Shown: one piece after another, positions 61,715 through 64,000 of the stretch
How positions within the stretch are numbered: position 1 is the stretch's first letter
Layout of the letters: each line of letters begins with the position of its first letter
Program-made: the position numbers and the translations under genes
Assembly: GCA_045430275.1 (NCBI GenBank)
Contig: JAILXU010000006.1
Location: 124,001-188,000, forward strand
Direction: 5' to 3'
DNA length: 64,000 bases
DNA from: Oceanobacter sp045430275
GTDB taxonomy: Bacteria; Pseudomonadota; Gammaproteobacteria; Pseudomonadales; Oceanobacteraceae
The notes under the pieces: generated by a model
Database searches by the model: none
What the model was told of the DNA's origin: nothing
The model's input: only the letters and a program-made list of their open reading frames with translations

Positions 61715-63094
61715 TGGCGGCGTCTTTTTCCGTCGAACCGGGGCAAAACCATCTCCATCCATCAGGTTGCCCTGACGTTTTGGCTTACTGGCTTTGCTGT
61801 TAGAGCTGCGTGTACCAGATGCTTTTGGCTTGCCAGGGCGAGCCGAAGCCTTACCTTTACCCGCCGGAGCCTTGCCCTTGCCCGCTGGAGCTTTGCTTTT
61901 CTTGCGGGCCTTGGTGCCTGCCGCCTTACCGGATGCCTTGAGCTTCTTCGGCCCTTTATAGTTGGCAATCAGACCATCAATCTGACGAGATTCCATCTGC
62001 ACATTCAGAAAACGCTCAATGGTTGCTTTCAGATTCCATTCATTGGCAGCAACCAGACTGATCGCAGTGCCCACTCGCCCTGCCCGACCGGTACGACCAA
62101 TGCGGTGAACGTATTCATCCGCCTTGCGTGCCAGATCGTAGTTCACGACCAGATCCACACCATCAACATCCAGACCACGAGCAGCCACATCGGTAGCCAC
62201 CAGAATCTGACGACGACCATCCCGTAACTGCTGCATAATGAATCGACGCTCGTCCTGAGTCATTTCGCCGTGCAACTGGGCAATGCCCTGACGGTGCCGA
62301 CGCAGAAACTCACCCAGCCGCTCCACATCATCACGCCGATTCACAAAAATAATGGCTTTATCGTAGACCTCATTGGCCAGTAGCCAGACCAGCAGCCGAT
62401 CCTTATGGGCGGCGTCATCCGCCAGAATACGCTGCTGATGAATCAGTTCATGCTGTTCATTAACCGCTCGCGTTGTGATTTCAACCGGCGTTTCCATAAC
62501 ACCCTTTACCAGACGATTCACCCCTTCATGGCGTAAGGTCGCCGACAACAGGAACGTCTGATGATGGCCGCAACACGACGATACAATGCGAGTCATGTCC
62601 TCCGAAAAACCCATGTCCATCATGCGGTCGGCTTCATCCAGCACCAGCACTTCCACATCCGACAGATCACACGTTCCCCGCTTCAGGTGATCCACCAGCC
62701 GTCCGGGGGTTGCAACAATGATCTCCGGATTTTTGCGAAATAACGCCGCCTGATATTGAAACTCGGCACCACCACACACCAGACCCACTTCCAACGAGGT
62801 CAACTTACAAAACAGACGGGCCGCCTTGAAGACCTGATCCGCCAGTTCACGCGTAGGCAACACAATCAGCGCCCGTGTCGCCGCACCCGGCAAGGGTCTA
62901 TTTTCTAACAGGCGTTGCATCATGGGCAACAAATACGCCAGAGTTTTTCCGCTGCCGGTTTCGGCACACACCTGTGTATCCCGCCCTTCCAGTGCCACAG
63001 GAATTACCTGCTGCTGAACATCAGTGGGAACATCAAAACCTGCAGCATCCAGACCAGCTTGCAAGCGGGGGTGAAGATCAAATTCAGAAAACAC
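61703..63094 (-). CDS. DEAD-box RNA helicase
   Basis: A 463-residue ATP-dependent RNA helicase. The Q motif is GFDVPTDVQQQVIP, Walker A is CAETGSGKT, then PTRELADQV, ATPGRLVDHL, VLDEADRMMDMGF, LLSATL, ATDVAARGLDV and HRIGRTGRAGR. The tail of about 80 residues is strongly basic with repeats of KAPAGKG, suited to binding rRNA. It resembles SrmB/RhlE-type ribosome assembly helicases, but I do not assign the name. GTG 63094 has GAGG eight bases upstream and gives the usual FSEFDLHPRL start. Confidence 0.88.
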   Translation of the reverse strand: MFSEFDLHPRLQAGLDAAGFDVPTDVQQQVIPVALEGRDTQVCAETGSGKTLAYLLPMMQRLLENRPLPGAATRALIVLPTRELADQVFKAARLFCKLTSLEVGLVCGGAEFQYQAALFRKNPEIIVATPGRLVDHLKRGTCDLSDVEVLVLDEADRMMDMGFSEDMTRIVSSCCGHHQTFLLSATLRHEGVNRLVKGVMETPVEITTRAVNEQHELIHQQRILADDAAHKDRLLVWLLANEVYDKAIIFVNRRDDVERLGEFLRRHRQGIAQLHGEMTQDERRFIMQQLRDGRRQILVATDVAARGLDVDGVDLVVNYDLARKADEYVHRIGRTGRAGRVGTAISLVAANEWNLKATIERFLNVQMESRQIDGLIANYKGPKKLKASGKAAGTKARKKSKAPAGKGKAPAGKGKASARPGKPKASGTRSSNSKASKPKRQGNLMDGDGFAPVRRKKTPPSDG

Positions 63095-63241
63095 GCAGTA
63101 CACCTCAAAAAACGGTCGGCCAGTCTAACAGATCTGCCACAAAAGCCCGGAGCAATACCAGCTTCTGTGGGCATTGTCGGGCCGCCCAATCACGGTAGAC
63201 TTCCACTATACTGGAAAACTCATTCATCAAAGGAACTCCGT

Positions 63242-64000
63242 ATGTTCAAGAAGCTATTGATAGCGACCTTGATTGCTGCTGGTCTGGCCAGTTGCGCGAC
63301 ATCCCCGACAGGCCGCAAGCAGTTGATGGTTATCTCCCCGGATAAAGCCATCAACGAATCTGAAAAAGCCTACCTGAACACGGTGACCGAGCTTGATCAG
63401 AAGCAACAGCTCGTTAAAGATCCAGCGCTGGTTAACCGGGTCAGAAACATCACCGGTCGGCTGGTGACAGAAGCCATCCGAATGTATCCAAAATCCCAGC
63501 GCTGGAAGTGGAGCGTGGCCATCATTGATGAGCCAGAAACCCTCAATGCCTGGTGCATGGCGGGTGGTCGCATGGCCATTTACACCGGCATTATCAACAA
63601 GCTGAAGCTGACGGATGACGAGCTGGCCCAGATTATGGGGCACGAAATATCACACGCATTGGCCAACCACACAGCCGAGCGCATGTCTCGTGCCATGGTG
63701 ATCAACGCGGGTCTGATTGCAGCGTCCAAATTCAGTGACAGCAATCAGATGGTCTTGTCTGGCGGGGCCATGGCGGCCAAACTGGCACTGGAATTACCCA
63801 ACAGCCGCACGGCTGAAACCGAAGCAGATCGCATCGGCACCGAGTTGGCGACCCGTGCCGGTTACTCCCCGGAAGCCGCCGTTACCTTATGGAACAAGAT
63901 GTCCCAAGCCGGTGGTAAAGGCGGCCCGGAATTTCTCTCTACCCACCCCTCCTCCGGCAACCGGGCGACGGAACTGGGCAAACTGGCCCCCGAGATGCGC
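63242..64000 (+). CDS. M48 family metalloprotease lipoprotein, 3' end cut by window edge
   Basis: The open frame of 253 codons runs off the right edge. LIAAGLASCATSPTGRKQL is a lipoprotein signal with the lipidated Cys, so it is probably anchored in the outer membrane. GHEISHALANH is the zinc-binding HExxH, and a downstream AETEADRIGTELATRAGY gives the third ligand Glu. It resembles LoiP/YcaL-type quality-control proteases. AAAGGAACTCC precedes the ATG. Only a short C terminus is likely missing. Confidence 0.88.
   Translation, partial: MFKKLLIATLIAAGLASCATSPTGRKQLMVISPDKAINESEKAYLNTVTELDQKQQLVKDPALVNRVRNITGRLVTEAIRMYPKSQRWKWSVAIIDEPETLNAWCMAGGRMAIYTGIINKLKLTDDELAQIMGHEISHALANHTAERMSRAMVINAGLIAASKFSDSNQMVLSGGAMAAKLALELPNSRTAETEADRIGTELATRAGYSPEAAVTLWNKMSQAGGKGGPEFLSTHPSSGNRATELGKLAPEMR

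Overview
The window looks like chromosome of a marine-type gammaproteobacterium, probably Oceanospirillales or Pseudomonadales-like. This is inferred from the rpsB-tsf-pyrH-frr-uppS-cdsA-dxr-rseP-bamA-skp-lpxD-fabZ-lpxA-lpxB-rnhB operon, MiaE, GlnD, Pseudomonas-type long isocitrate lyase, a TorF-type porin and PedF-like quinoprotein accessory genes. No phage genes, insertion sequences or rRNA were seen. Base composition is moderate and even, except for an A+T-rich pocket at about 15.05-17.35 kb.

Layout. 0-10.4 kb: housekeeping and small unknown genes. These include a DUF4375 protein, two alpha/beta hydrolases, MiaE, a hotdog thioesterase, an Xni-type nuclease, an Atm1-type ABC exporter, an M14-type peptidase, a TorF porin, a small barrel protein, a pseudouridine synthase and glutaredoxin. 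10.6-15.05 kb: a two-gene RND efflux operon behind a promoter that overlaps a palindrome. 15.05-17.35 kb: A+T-rich pocket with an MvaT/H-NS-like DNA-binding protein and an orphan HsdR-N-type nuclease. 17.4-22.8 kb: LysE exporter, an unknown envelope protein, YjbR, TusA-like, ApbC, MenA and a metallophosphoesterase. 22.8-28.3 kb: PQQ (quinoprotein) alcohol-oxidation accessory cluster. A periplasmic binding protein and PedF cytochrome run one way. A binding protein, beta-propeller, ATPase and permease run the other way. No dehydrogenase gene is present. 28.3-28.9 kb: a three-spacer type I-F CRISPR mini-array with a leader containing an IHF site, then tRNA-Val(GAC). No cas genes are in the window. 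29-43.4 kb: Bcr/CflA exporter, LEA2 lipoprotein, GFA protein, SlyD, a membrane-anchored HExxH protein, a UvrD-family helicase, an enoyl-CoA hydratase, a diguanylate cyclase, isocitrate lyase, a BaiN-type flavoprotein and an acyltransferase. 43.3-58 kb: the essential translation and envelope operon on the minus strand. 58.2-64 kb: map-glnD, a convergent DEAD-box helicase and the start of an M48 lipoprotein peptidase.

The large minus-strand operon combines translation factors with isoprenoid carrier, phospholipid, lipid A and outer-membrane assembly genes. Many of its junctions are overlaps or gaps of a few bases, and it carries a leader and internal hairpins near rpsB, tsf and pyrH. The PQQ accessory genes would support a periplasmic alcohol dehydrogenase encoded elsewhere. 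The most unusual items are the orphan type I-F array with an apparently intact leader, the MvaT-like/nuclease pocket, the repeated motif between the two PQQ transcription units, and the palindrome in the RND promoter.
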